A stretch of DNA of 34,525 nt from Clostridium sp. C8-1-8 (lineage in GTDB: Bacteria > Bacillota > Clostridia > Clostridiales > Clostridiaceae). Position numbers and translations under genes: made by a program. Positions 7,970 to 15,523 of this stretch are shown piece by piece. The stretch is from assembly GCF_009928445.1 (NCBI RefSeq), contig NZ_JAABNO010000042.1, forward strand, positions 1-34,525, written 5' to 3'. Every line of letters starts with the position of its first letter. Position 1 is the first letter of the stretch. Below the pieces are notes generated by a model. The model was not told where the DNA came from and ran no database searches. It was given only the letters and a program-made list of their open reading frames with translations.

Positions 7970-8220
7970 CTATAGAACATCCACGGAATCTCTTAGGTCT
8001 TCAATAGTAGTATGAATATAAATACAAGTTGTTCGGAGATGCGCATGTCATAATAGTCTTTGTATTTTAACGATGTCAACGCCGTGTTTAAGAAGGTTGA
8101 TCGCAAAAGAATGTCTTAATATATTGGCATTTACATGTTTGGTTAATCCTGCCTGTTTAGTGCAGATATTGAGAACTTTATTGACATAGGATGCAGAAAT
8201 ACTTCCTGTAAAGACATTTG
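7970..8220 (-). pseudogene. Tyrosine recombinase (XerC/XerD-type) C-terminal remnant
   Basis: On the minus strand one frame reads TGSISASYVNKVLNICTKQA, then ANILRHSFAINLLKHGVDIV, KIQRLL, a stop, HAHLRTTCIYIH and TTIEDLRDSV, ending at 7970. This is the catalytic end of a tyrosine recombinase: the HxLRH box (here NILRH), the GHAH box with the glycine codon mutated to TGA, and the nucleophile tyrosine region. Everything upstream of the last 85 residues is missing. A short inverted repeat, GGACAGTA with TACTGTCC, lies just outside the end at 7913-7957 and may be an old boundary. Confidence 0.75.
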
Positions 8221-8290
8221 ATTATAGAATAAGACTATCAAATTTGGTTAAATATTATTAACAAAGTAAGTGATTGAATGGAATTTACTT

Positions 8291-8884
8291 ATGATGATAA
8301 ATAGAACACTTTTCTACTGGTCTAGATTGTATTAAAATCAGATAAAAAAGGGAGAAAACTATAAAAATTTAAACAAGACTATAACGATAAATATATTGAA
8401 TTTTAATCATATAGATAGCAAAAAGTATCATACAACATATCATTTATGGGAAGATGAAGAAAAAACAAAACTCACAGATATATTAGAGATACATTTTGTA
8501 GAACTACCAAAGTTTTTAGACGAAAAACCAGAGCTTAATAACAGTTTAAATATGTGGCTTGCATTTTTAACAAAACCTGAGAAGGAGGTAAGTGAGATGG
8601 GAGAGCCAGCAATAAGAAAAGCGATAACTGTACTAGATATGTTAAGCAGAGATCCTGAAACAGTAAGACTTGCTGAACTTCGAATGAAGCAAATACTAGA
8701 TGAAAAAAGTATGGCCGAAGGAGCAAGAGAAGAAGGGAAAATTGAAGGCATAGCTGAAGGAAAAGTTGAAGGAAAAGAGGAAGCTGCACTAAACTTTTTA
8801 AGATTAGGAATTAGTGAAGAAACTGTTGCACAAGGTACGGGCTTAAGTATTGATAAAATAAGAGAAATTAAATCGAGATTATAA
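8291..8884 (+). pseudogene. Rpn/PD-(D/E)XK nuclease family transposase-like protein, 5'-truncated and interrupted
   Basis: One frame reads MMINRTLFYWSRLY, TAA (8333-8335), NQIKKGENYKNLNKTITINI, then from TTG 8396 the remainder to 8884. Motifs such as KYHTTYHLWEDE, LTDILEIHFVELPKF and the glutamate/lysine/glycine-rich repeats (EGAREEGKIEGIAEGKVEGK) followed by a small C-terminal helix domain are typical of this family, whose members are usually near 300 residues. The N-terminal half with the nuclease residues is gone. The 162-codon ORF from 8396 may still be predicted as a gene. Confidence 0.75.
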
Positions 8885-8915
8885 AAGTTATATAGAAAAT
8901 TAGTAGCTGATAAAA

Positions 8916-8949
8916 TTAGTGGTAGCAGTCTTTTAATTGCTACCACTAA
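8916..8949 (+). terminator. Strong hairpin after Rpn remnant
   Basis: A perfect 12-base stem (TTAGTGGTAGCA with TGCTACCACTAA) and a ten-base loop. The tail is AAATTTTAATTTTG, so termination is likely but the T run is poor. Confidence 0.6.
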
Positions 8950-9014
8950 AATTTTAATTTTGAAATTAAAACGGAGAGATTAAAAAATATAATCTTGTTT
9001 TATATTGGTATAGG

Positions 9015-9116
9015 TATGATACCGAGACTGGGCTTTATTATCTGCAAGGTCGTTACTATAACCCTGAGTGAAGTAGGTTTATTAATGCGGATGGATTAGT
9101 TGGACAAACTGGTGGG
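9015..9116 (+). pseudogene. Rhs core end with nonsense codon (module 6)
   Basis: YDTETGLYYLQGRYYNPE is followed by TGA (9069-9071) in place of the tryptophan of NPEW, then SRFINADGLVGQTGG in the same frame as the toxin ORF. One base change would restore the frame. There is no Rhs repeat upstream. Confidence 0.75.
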
Positions 9117-9689
9117 GTGCTATCACATAATTTGTTTGCATATTGTAGAAATAATTCTGTTAATAGAATTGACCCTGATGGTTATAGGGATGAACCAGGT
9201 TGTGGATGTGGAGGCGGAGATTTAATAGGCTCCGCAGAACTTGATTTTGGTATTATTGAAGAAGAACAATTACTTCTTAGAAATGTAATAAGTTTTGAAA
9301 TGGATGAACAGTTAGCTTTAGAAGCTCAAGAGATGAGAATAGCTGATGAAGCTGCTGCTAATGTAAAAAGTAAACCTGTAAGCATAACTAGAAGTAATCA
9401 TGTACAATTAAGATCTACACAGGGCAGGAACGTATGTACAGCTATAAATGATTTACAGAGGGCTAAAAGATCAGATATCCTATTACAAGAAGATAGACGA
9501 TGGGTAGTTAAGGGACAAAATGCAAGAATTCATATAATTGAGCGTAATGGTGAATTAGTAACAACGATGAATAAAGTTACTAATAAAAACATTTTAGATA
9601 GAATAAGAAAGGGCAGATGGAGCAAGTTAACGATAGATCAAGAAGAAGAGTTTATACAAAAATTTGGCGATTATATAAAGTGGGATTGA
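9117..9689 (+). CDS. Orphan Rhs toxin tip, soluble (module 6)
   Basis: 190 residues counted from TTG-like codon 9117; the frame is open from 9072. The start belongs to the core linker (SHNLFAYCRNNSVNRIDPDG), followed by a glycine/cysteine turn (CGCGGG), a helical acidic spacer, and from about residue 85 a compact domain (SNHVQLRSTQGRNVCTAIND, RRWVVKGQNARIHIIERNG, NKNILDRIRKGRWSKL). The basic sheet-and-helix pattern would fit a small RNase of the barnase/EndoU/colicin/RelE type, but no catalytic set is certain. The following gene is a small soluble protein, consistent with an intracellular enzymatic toxin and cytoplasmic immunity. Confidence 0.7.
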   Translation: MLSHNLFAYCRNNSVNRIDPDGYRDEPGCGCGGGDLIGSAELDFGIIEEEQLLLRNVISFEMDEQLALEAQEMRIADEAAANVKSKPVSITRSNHVQLRSTQGRNVCTAINDLQRAKRSDILLQEDRRWVVKGQNARIHIIERNGELVTTMNKVTNKNILDRIRKGRWSKLTIDQEEEFIQKFGDYIKWD

Positions 9690-9732
9690 TGATTACTCAA
9701 TTTAACTTTAGTATATTTAAGGAGAATGGAAA

Positions 9733-10050
9733 TTGAATAAGAGATTAAGAAAAAAAGTTCATAGAATGTATATTGAAGATGTAGCTTTAGACATCAGTAT
9801 TTCTAAGGTTTGGAGAAATAAATTATCTAAAAGCGAATATGATGAAGCTTTTACTTTAAGTGTTGAAACGAAAAATGAATTGCCTAAATACCTAAAAAGT
9901 TTATTTATTAGATATAAACTTAGATATGATATATGTAAGGTCAAAAATTGTCCAGAACCTTTTGATGAAGGGTTAGTAATTTTTAAGATAAAATCTAAAG
10001 AGTTTAATACTCTAGTAAGATATTCTGGAAATAATATAATTATGGAATAA
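9733..10050 (+). CDS. Small soluble immunity protein candidate (module 6)
   Basis: 105 residues, TTG start with AAGGAGA at good spacing. It is charged and soluble, without signal or membrane segment: an N-terminal basic helix (NKRLRKKVHRMYIEDVALDI), then alternating strands. It lies 43 bases after the toxin stop. The order toxin then soluble partner matches polymorphic toxin loci. No named immunity family was assigned. Confidence 0.65.
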   Translation: MNKRLRKKVHRMYIEDVALDISISKVWRNKLSKSEYDEAFTLSVETKNELPKYLKSLFIRYKLRYDICKVKNCPEPFDEGLVIFKIKSKEFNTLVRYSGNNIIME

Positions 10051-10091
10051 CAATGAATCTAAGTAAAGGTAATGCTTAGTTAATTTGGTGA

Positions 10092-10277
10092 ATGTTTAAA
10101 AGCAATAAGTATTTCAAAAATAAACATCTTATCATAAAGGATGTTGTAAATAAAAATATAAATAGCGGTTTTTCGAGACAAGACAGTATAATAGATGGAC
10201 AATCTTACTACTATTCCGCATTCAAACGAGGAGATAATTTAATTAATATTGGAACATATTATCCAATTCAGCAATAA
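10092..10277 (+). CDS. Toxin-tail fragment (module 6b)
   Basis: 61 residues right after a stop codon; ATG 10092 has no convincing ribosome binding site. It reads as the end of a small enzymatic domain (KDVVNKNINSGFSRQDSIID, then YYYSAFKRGDNLINIGTYYP). It is followed 19 bases later by another soluble gene, so it is probably the last part of a displaced toxin tip whose core was lost. Family unknown. Confidence 0.45.
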   Translation: MFKSNKYFKNKHLIIKDVVNKNINSGFSRQDSIIDGQSYYYSAFKRGDNLINIGTYYPIQQ

Positions 10278-10296
10278 AGCAAATAGAGGTGATAAA

Positions 10297-10693
10297 ATGT
10301 GTAATGTAAACCTTAATTTTCAGCTTGATAATCCAAGGGAGCTAACTTATGAGGAAAGAGAAGTATTAGATAAAATGCTGAGTGTAGAAGTAGAAGGAAA
10401 AGAAATTATAGAAAAACAACTTGAAACTGCCGAGGTAACTGGATATTGTACTTGCGGATGTAAATCTATAAATATAAAAGTTAGTAATAATGCACCTAAG
10501 TATCCTTATCCTCAAAGAGTACCTGTAGAAATTGCTTGTTGATTCAAGCGATGGAGTCCCAATTCAAATTTTGTTACACATTGTCAATGGCTATGTAAGT
10601 GAGTTAGAGATATTAAGGGTAGATTCACAACCTATAGATGAGAAGTATAAATTAGAGTCTGCTGTTATAACTGTTAATTCTGTAAAGTTGTGA
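10297..10693 (+). pseudogene. Frameshifted soluble immunity-like protein (module 6b)
   Basis: ATG 10297 with AGAGGTG upstream is preferred over in-frame ATG 10249, which lies inside the previous fragment. The first frame reads RELTYEEREVLDKMLS and VTGYCTCGCKSINI and ends at 10542. In the next frame, homologous-looking sequence continues at once (VDSSDGVPIQILLHIVNGYV, then SELEILRVDSQPIDEKYKLE) to a stop at 10691-10693. One indel near 10536 therefore splits a protein of about 130 residues. The R-LT-EER start and the C-CGC cluster recall small DUF6984-like proteins; that assignment is from memory and uncertain. Confidence 0.55.
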
Positions 10694-10867
10694 TAGTATT
10701 TAGATAGTAATTTAAGTGGTTATAGTATAAATCTAACTACTTAATAATATAGAACTTACTTCATAAAGTTGTAATAATTGTTGATGTTTCAACAATACTC
10801 ATAATACAAATAATGGTGCTTAAACTCAAGGCTGCATAATATAAATTATGCGGTAAGATGTAGTAGC

Positions 10868-10950
10868 AATAAGTCAGCAGGTAGTAAAAATACTTGTTGG
10901 CTTTTCTTTATGTGCAAATTAATGGTAAAATTAAGAAGGAAGTATATGAC
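10868..10950 (+). repeat. Junction repeat C, copy 2
   Basis: Terminator hairpin AGTCAGCAGGTA / TACTTGTTGGCT (10872-10902) with TTTTCTTT, then AATGGTAAAATTAAGAAGGA. It matches 3062-3146. The second half provides the ribosome binding site for the next ORF. Confidence 0.65.
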
Positions 10951-11206
10951 AGTAAAATTGAATGAAGTCAAAATTGATAAAAATACAGGCTTACTGAAGA
11001 CAAATCATGGAATTTCAGTAAATATTGATGAAGATAAAGTCTCAAGATTTGGTGGAGCTTTTAGAATAGATAAAATACCAGATGGATTAAATGTCATACA
11101 GAGAGGTAGGGATAAAGGGCATTACGAAATAGTACCATCAAGGTCAATGTCATTAGACGAATATCAAGAATTGTTAAATCAAATAGAATTGTTTCATCTG
11201 AATTAA
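10946..11206 (+). CDS. Toxin-tail fragment (module 7)
   Basis: 86 residues from ATG 10946, preferred over GTG 10910 because GAAGGA lies just upstream and the first codons of the longer form fall in repeat C. It reads KIDKNTGLLKTNHGISVNID, FGGAFRIDKIPDGLNVIQRG, HYEIVPSRSMSLDEYQELLN. The pattern FGGA---IPDGL-IIQRG---GHYEI-P looks like the C-terminal end of polymorphic toxin enzyme domains. No signal and no core are present. It is followed 20 bases later by a small acidic gene. Exact family unknown. Confidence 0.6.
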   Translation: MTVKLNEVKIDKNTGLLKTNHGISVNIDEDKVSRFGGAFRIDKIPDGLNVIQRGRDKGHYEIVPSRSMSLDEYQELLNQIELFHLN

Positions 11207-11226
11207 ATCTTAAATGAGGTGATCAA

Positions 11227-11556
11227 ATGAATCAAATTGAAATATATTTTATGGATGATTCTGAATTAAGTGAGTTTGAGGCTAGTGAGAAGGGGTATAG
11301 ATTAGATGTATATGTGCTAATTGATGATAAGTTATATAATTTGAAGATATATGATATGATAAGATTAAAGCAAGATTTTTATAATGAAATTGAACAACAA
11401 TCTTATTATTCAATTGAATCTAATTTAATTATAGTTAAACAAGTATCGAAAAAAGAAATATGCATTTCAATAGAAGGGTTATTTAAAGAAAGATACTTTG
11501 ATGATTTAAAACCAGTTAATGATTTTGATATATCTAAGTTAGTCAAAATTAATTAG
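11227..11556 (+). CDS. Small acidic soluble immunity protein candidate (module 7)
   Basis: 109 residues, ATG with GAGGTGATC upstream. It is an acidic, soluble alpha/beta protein (EIYFMDDSELSEFEASEKGY, then DDLKPVNDFDISKL). It lies directly behind the toxin-tail fragment, so immunity is the natural reading. No named family was recognised. Confidence 0.65.
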   Translation: MNQIEIYFMDDSELSEFEASEKGYRLDVYVLIDDKLYNLKIYDMIRLKQDFYNEIEQQSYYSIESNLIIVKQVSKKEICISIEGLFKERYFDDLKPVNDFDISKLVKIN

Positions 11557-11603
11557 TTTAGTGAATTAGTTGGAAGCTCAGTGATTAATAATAACAAATT
11601 TTT

Positions 11604-11984
11604 ATGAATAAGGCTATAAATTCAGTAGTCTTTTCAAAGCTTGCAGCTAGAAATAATTTATGGCTACTAATGTTTTATTGTCATAATAGTGACTCAATCT
11701 ATTACTTAAGAAATGAAGATGCAATTGTAGTTGCAGATATTGAAAAAGATACTTTAACGATTTATGATTTATTTGCATCTAGAGAAATCGATTTAGATAA
11801 CATTGTTAGTGGATTTGTAAATAAAAACATAAAAAAAGTGTTTTTCGGTTTTACACCTAAGTTTATTGAAGGGTACGATCTAGAGCCTCTAACAGAAGAT
11901 GATACAACGCTTTTTATCTTGGGAGAAAAAAGCAAAGTTTTTGAAGAGCACAAGTTAATGTTTCCTATATTATCACATGCATAA
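11604..11984 (+). pseudogene. C-terminal fragment of a GNAT-family acetyltransferase
   Basis: 126 residues. The sequence has the end signature of a clostridial GNAT group: NNLWLLMFYCHNSDSIYYLR, ADIEKDTLTIYDLFASREID, VFFGFTPKF, LTEDDTTLFILGEKSKVFEE and the terminal FPILSHA. Full members are far longer and carry the acetyl-CoA-binding domain in front of this part; here that domain is absent and there is no good ribosome binding site. Probably a chromosomal gene cut when the toxin array grew into it, marking the right edge of the array. Confidence 0.7.
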
Positions 11985-12120
11985 AGGATTGCTGTATCTA
12001 AACTTAAGTTGTAGCTGTTCGATAATCACGGGTTATGGGGAACATATAACTAAATAGTTGAATCAGCAATACTTCAATCCAAAAAAATAATTTTAGTATG
12101 AAATGGTACATCCAAAATAT

Positions 12121-12151
12121 AAGAGAAGTCAAGGGTAAATTGACTTCTCTT
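12121..12151. terminator. Hairpin between convergent genes
   Basis: AAGAGAAGTCAA pairs with TTGACTTCTCTT over a short loop. It lies between the + strand GNAT remnant and the - strand PPOX gene and may serve both directions; the T runs are weak. Confidence 0.55.
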
Positions 12152-12179
12152 AATTGTTTAGTTATTCTATTGCTTAGTT

Positions 12180-12584
12180 TTAGAAAGTGAAAACTTCATC
12201 TGGCTTACCAGATAATATGTTTGAATATATAGCTTCACCATGTTGAAGATAAAAAACTTCGAAAATTGGGTTGTCAGCTGTTTTATAACCTTTTGCTACT
12301 AAAGGAGCATTATCTATAACTAATTGTTTTTCAGCTAGATCTTTAGCAAACTCAATCTTCCCACTTAACCTAACTGTTACAAAATCTGAAGTTGTTACTA
12401 TAAATTCAACATAAGGATTTCCTTTAAGTTGAGCAAATGCTTTTTTAGTATTGGCAGTGGTGAAATAGAACTTACCATCTCTTATTAGATGAATATGGTG
12501 AGGTCTACCGTGAGGTTTGTCATTTTCAGATGTAGCTAAAATGCCTATATTGTTCTTTTCTAAAAACTCGATTATCTTTTCCAT
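12180..12584 (-). CDS. Pyridoxamine 5'-phosphate oxidase-fold (PPOX) protein
   Basis: 134 residues from ATG at 12584, chosen because AAGGAGA precedes it; the frame is open further to 12695 without a signal. It has the split-barrel flavin-binding pattern: EFLEKNNIGILATSENDKPH, then GRPHHIHLIRDGKFYFTTAN, KKAFAQLKGNPYVEFIV, VRLSGKIEFAKD. This length and pattern fit the small single-domain PPOX proteins that bind FMN or F420-like cofactors and reduce unknown substrates. It is not a true PdxH. Monocistronic. Confidence 0.8.
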   Translation of the reverse strand: MEKIIEFLEKNNIGILATSENDKPHGRPHHIHLIRDGKFYFTTANTKKAFAQLKGNPYVEFIVTTSDFVTVRLSGKIEFAKDLAEKQLVIDNAPLVAKGYKTADNPIFEVFYLQHGEAIYSNILSGKPDEVFTF

Positions 12585-12882
12585 ATGTAATCTCCTTAAT
12601 GTAAGTAATTTTATAAATCTTTGAAAGTAAACAATAGATTTATAGATTGAACGTAATTGAATTGGATGCAATTTACTGTGATAATAATATAACATAGTAA
12701 TTGTAATAATGCAATTAAAATTTTTCTGTATCTGTAATTTATGGATATATAGTATAATAGTGATAGTTACTAGAGGATTATAGGAAAAGACAGATGTGGA
12801 TTTTTGAAGGTAATATACATTGAATAGATTAATTTAAGAGTTAGCTTTTGCTAATATGATTTGCTTACCATAATAATTAGAA
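12585..12882. other. Intergenic stretch, no gene seen
   Basis: AT-rich spacer upstream of the PPOX gene. No open frame with a ribosome binding site and no clear RNA were seen on either strand. Confidence 0.5.
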
Positions 12883-12924
12883 AAGGGAAATAATCCTAAG
12901 GCATAGCCAGTAATTATTTCCCTT
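12881..12924 (-). terminator. Intrinsic terminator of the 78-residue gene
   Basis: Minus-strand stem AAGGGAAATAAT with ATTATTTCCCTT, followed on that strand by TTTTCTAATT. It lies just past the stop of the gene at 12932. Confidence 0.7.
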
Positions 12925-12931
12925 ATAAATC

Positions 12932-13168
12932 TTATTTAGTTATCTTGCTTGCAACTTCGTCAATAAGTGATTTTCTATCTTCACCTATTATATTGATAAG
13001 TTTGACAGGCATAAAACCATTTTTGTAGATTCTATCTTCATTCTTTTCTATAAGAGTAAGAATGGTACTCTCAAATTTTTCGTAAGTAGTTAAGCCCTCT
13101 CTATATGAATCAACTACATCTAATAATTTTGTTGCTAATTCTTTAGGGTTTTTGTACACTGCTTTCAT
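12932..13168 (-). CDS. Small clostridial protein resembling the TIGR04540 family
   Basis: 78 residues, with AAAAAGGAG upstream of the ATG. The start (MKAVYKNPKELATKLLDVVD), the middle (TTYEKFESTILTLIEKNEDR, IYKNGFMPVKLINIIGEDRK) and the length agree with a family of uncharacterised helical clostridial proteins that I recall as TIGR04540. It is soluble and has no known role. Confidence 0.6.
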   Translation of the reverse strand: MKAVYKNPKELATKLLDVVDSYREGLTTYEKFESTILTLIEKNEDRIYKNGFMPVKLINIIGEDRKSLIDEVASKITK

Positions 13169-13486
13169 ACTTATACTCCTTTTTGTATAGATTATGTATG
13201 CTGAAAAATAATTTGTTAGTATAATAAATTATTCTTATACTACATATTCTTAGATATTACATAAATATGATACATTGTTTATAGGCTTATTGCAAATAAA
13301 AGCTTAAAAAATTTTATTCTTTAGAAAATTATATTTGGATAAAGCTTTAGATAAGCATGGATGATTGTTTAAAAGAGTATAAAGTAGAAAGAATGAAAAA
13401 GTAGTCAGTCAGTTAGAATTTATTTAAATACGTGAAAAAAGGCTGATATGCTAAAAGTTAATTAATTTGAGAAGATGTCTAAACAA
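13169..13486. other. Intergenic stretch, no gene seen
   Basis: AT-rich. No ORF with a ribosome binding site. It ends at the inverted repeat at 13487. Confidence 0.5.
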
Positions 13487-13510
13487 ACTAGTGTAACAAT
13501 ATACACTAGT
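13487..13510. promoter_or_regulatory. Inverted repeat, operator candidate upstream of mini-ORF and ABC exporter
   Basis: ACTAGTGTA, six bases, then TACACTAGT. It has no T tail on either strand, so an operator is more likely than a terminator. It lies about 55 bases before the mini-ORF. Confidence 0.45.
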
Positions 13511-13563
13511 ATCTTTGTAATATAAGTTTAATATTTTGATTATTGAATAAAGGGGGAATAATT

Positions 13564-13689
13564 ATGAGACTAAAAGTAAGTATATACTCAGTACAGTTAA
13601 AGTAATCTGTGGCAAATTGTGCTGAGGTTAATAGAAAATTTGCTAGCAGTTTTAGCTGTACTAAAACTAAAGATGTGCTGCTTTAATAA
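13564..13689 (+). pseudogene. Stop-interrupted mini-ORF, possible decayed peptide precursor
   Basis: ATG 13564 has an excellent ribosome binding site (AAAGGGGGAA, seven bases away) and reads MRLKVSIYSVQLK then TAA at 13603. The same frame continues SVANCAEVNRKFASSFSCTK, TKDVLL, two stops, then WTPCKAPIPYY. This gives spaced cysteines and no antisense explanation. Such a short leader-like ORF ahead of a dedicated ABC exporter suggests a ribosomal peptide precursor that has lost its function, but a small translated leader is equally possible. No known precursor family was matched. Confidence 0.3.
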
Positions 13690-13800
13690 TGGACGCCTTG
13701 CAAGGCACCTATACCTTATTATATAAGATTTGATATAAACTCCATTATGAAGTGATGCATCCTATATTTTATTCTAAATAAAATTAGAGGGAGTACAGTT

Positions 13801-15501
13801 ATGAAACATTTTTTAGATATTTTATATAAGAGAAAAACACTTACAAGCGCTTATATTTTTATAGGAGTAGCTATAGCTTTTCTTAATGCCTATAGTGCTA
13901 GCTATCTTCAAAAAGTACTAGATGGTTTTGGATATAGAACACTTTCAGCGAAGGTCATATTAATTTATGGAGCTATATTAATATCCACTTGCATACTTAA
14001 TTATATAGATGAGTATCCTAATAATAAGTTGTCCCACGGTATTTACTTAGATTTTAAGCTGAAGGCTATGAGGAAGATAAGTACTATAGATTATAGTAGC
14101 TATCTTTCTCTTGGAACTGGCAGTGTTATTCAACAGGTTGAAAATGGAGCGAGTTCAGGGAAGAGTATAGTTTTTGACTTCTACTTTCAATTGTTACGTG
14201 AACATATTCCAAGCGTGAGTTTCAGCTTGATTTTTATAGCGGCTATAGACAAAACTATTATGATTTATATACTGATAGGCTATATTTTAGTATTTATAGT
14301 AACTAAAGTTTTGCTAAAATATCTTTACAGCATTAAATCCGTTATTCTAAATAATGAAGAGAACTTTAATAAATATTTAGTAAGAGGATTTATGGAGTTT
14401 GTTGTTTTTAGGGTAAATAATAAGTTCGCAAAGGAAATAGAAAAGGCTGAAGATGCTGCAGAGAAAATAGTCCAATCAAAAACTAAGATGAAGATGATAC
14501 ATGAAGCTTTTTTTGCAATTTTTGCAGCTTTTGTGACTATAATTAAAATTATTTTGATTTATATTAGCTGGAAGGAGGACAAGGTATCGGTAGGTGCAAT
14601 AGTAGCTTTAATTACTTTGATCGATAAAGCTTATTCTCCAATTGCTATATTTAATGTAATATTTGTTCAATACAAGTTAGATAAAAGTGCTTTTCAGCGT
14701 TTAACAAATATACTTAGCATGCCAGATGACGTAAATCTGGATTTAGGAAAAGTTATTCTGTCTACTAATGGAAACGTATGTTTTAAGAATATAAGTTTTT
14801 CTTATAATAGTAAAAGTATATTTAGTAATCTAGATTTAAAGATTGAAGCGGGGAGTGCAGTAGCCTTAGTAGGTGAGAGTGGATCAGGTAAATCAACTCT
14901 AATAAAATTATTATTGGGACTAGTAAAACCTGAAGAGGGGAAAATTTTTATAGACAGTTATGATTTATCAGAGCTTAGATTATGTAAGTACTATAATCTT
15001 ATTTCATATACTTCTCAAGAATCTCCCATCTTTAGTGGTACTCTACGTGAAAATATTGTTTTTGATAAAGAGGTTTCAGATAGCGAAATAATAAAAGCAA
15101 TGTATCAGACAGGATTAAAGGATTTTTATGAAAGCTTACCAATGGGGATGGATACAGAGGTCGGTGAAAAAGGAATAATGCTCTCAGGAGGAGAACGACA
15201 AAGAGTAGCTTTAGCTAGAGTATATTTTTCAGAGGCAAAGATTGTTATTTTAGATGAAGCTACCTCGGCTCTAGATAACATAACAGAACAGGTAGTTATG
15301 AAAGGGTTAAAAGATTTTTTAAAGTATAAAACTATAATCACAATCGCACATAGATTAGGTTCAATAAAGGATTATGATGTAATATATGCCTTTAAGGGTG
15401 GCGATATAGTCGGCAGTGGCAGCTTTGATCAATTAATTTGTGAAAATAAGTATTTTAAACAGCTGTGGAATAGTGAAAAGCATAAAAATTGTAGCATATA
15501 A
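13801..15501 (+). CDS. ABC exporter, fused membrane and ATPase domains
   Basis: 566 residues, ATG with GAGGGAG upstream. An N-terminal six-helix transmembrane domain spans about residues 15-300. The nucleotide-binding domain follows, with Walker A GESGSGKST near 358, signature LSGGERQR near 461, Walker B IVILDEATSALD near 482 and the H-loop histidine in TIAHR near 515. This is the half-transporter layout of type IV exporters that work as dimers. It has no N-terminal C39 peptidase. Substrate unknown. The downstream TIM-barrel gene begins within about 20 bases, so the two form an operon, possibly for export of a modified peptide or small molecule. Confidence 0.85.
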   Translation: MKHFLDILYKRKTLTSAYIFIGVAIAFLNAYSASYLQKVLDGFGYRTLSAKVILIYGAILISTCILNYIDEYPNNKLSHGIYLDFKLKAMRKISTIDYSSYLSLGTGSVIQQVENGASSGKSIVFDFYFQLLREHIPSVSFSLIFIAAIDKTIMIYILIGYILVFIVTKVLLKYLYSIKSVILNNEENFNKYLVRGFMEFVVFRVNNKFAKEIEKAEDAAEKIVQSKTKMKMIHEAFFAIFAAFVTIIKIILIYISWKEDKVSVGAIVALITLIDKAYSPIAIFNVIFVQYKLDKSAFQRLTNILSMPDDVNLDLGKVILSTNGNVCFKNISFSYNSKSIFSNLDLKIEAGSAVALVGESGSGKSTLIKLLLGLVKPEEGKIFIDSYDLSELRLCKYYNLISYTSQESPIFSGTLRENIVFDKEVSDSEIIKAMYQTGLKDFYESLPMGMDTEVGEKGIMLSGGERQRVALARVYFSEAKIVILDEATSALDNITEQVVMKGLKDFLKYKTIITIAHRLGSIKDYDVIYAFKGGDIVGSGSFDQLICENKYFKQLWNSEKHKNCSI

Positions 15502-15523
15502 TGCTAATAAAGGATGTATGGAA

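Noticed and set aside
8440..8946. Long minus-strand ORF of 168 codons
   Set aside because: It is antisense to the Rpn-type frame, whose family motifs are clear. Its serine- and leucine-rich translation is what the reverse of a lysine/glutamate-rich gene gives.
9741..12010. Antisense ORFs over the small immunity genes (9759-9944, 11762-11953)
   Set aside because: The plus-strand genes have ribosome binding sites and module context; the antisense ORFs have neither.
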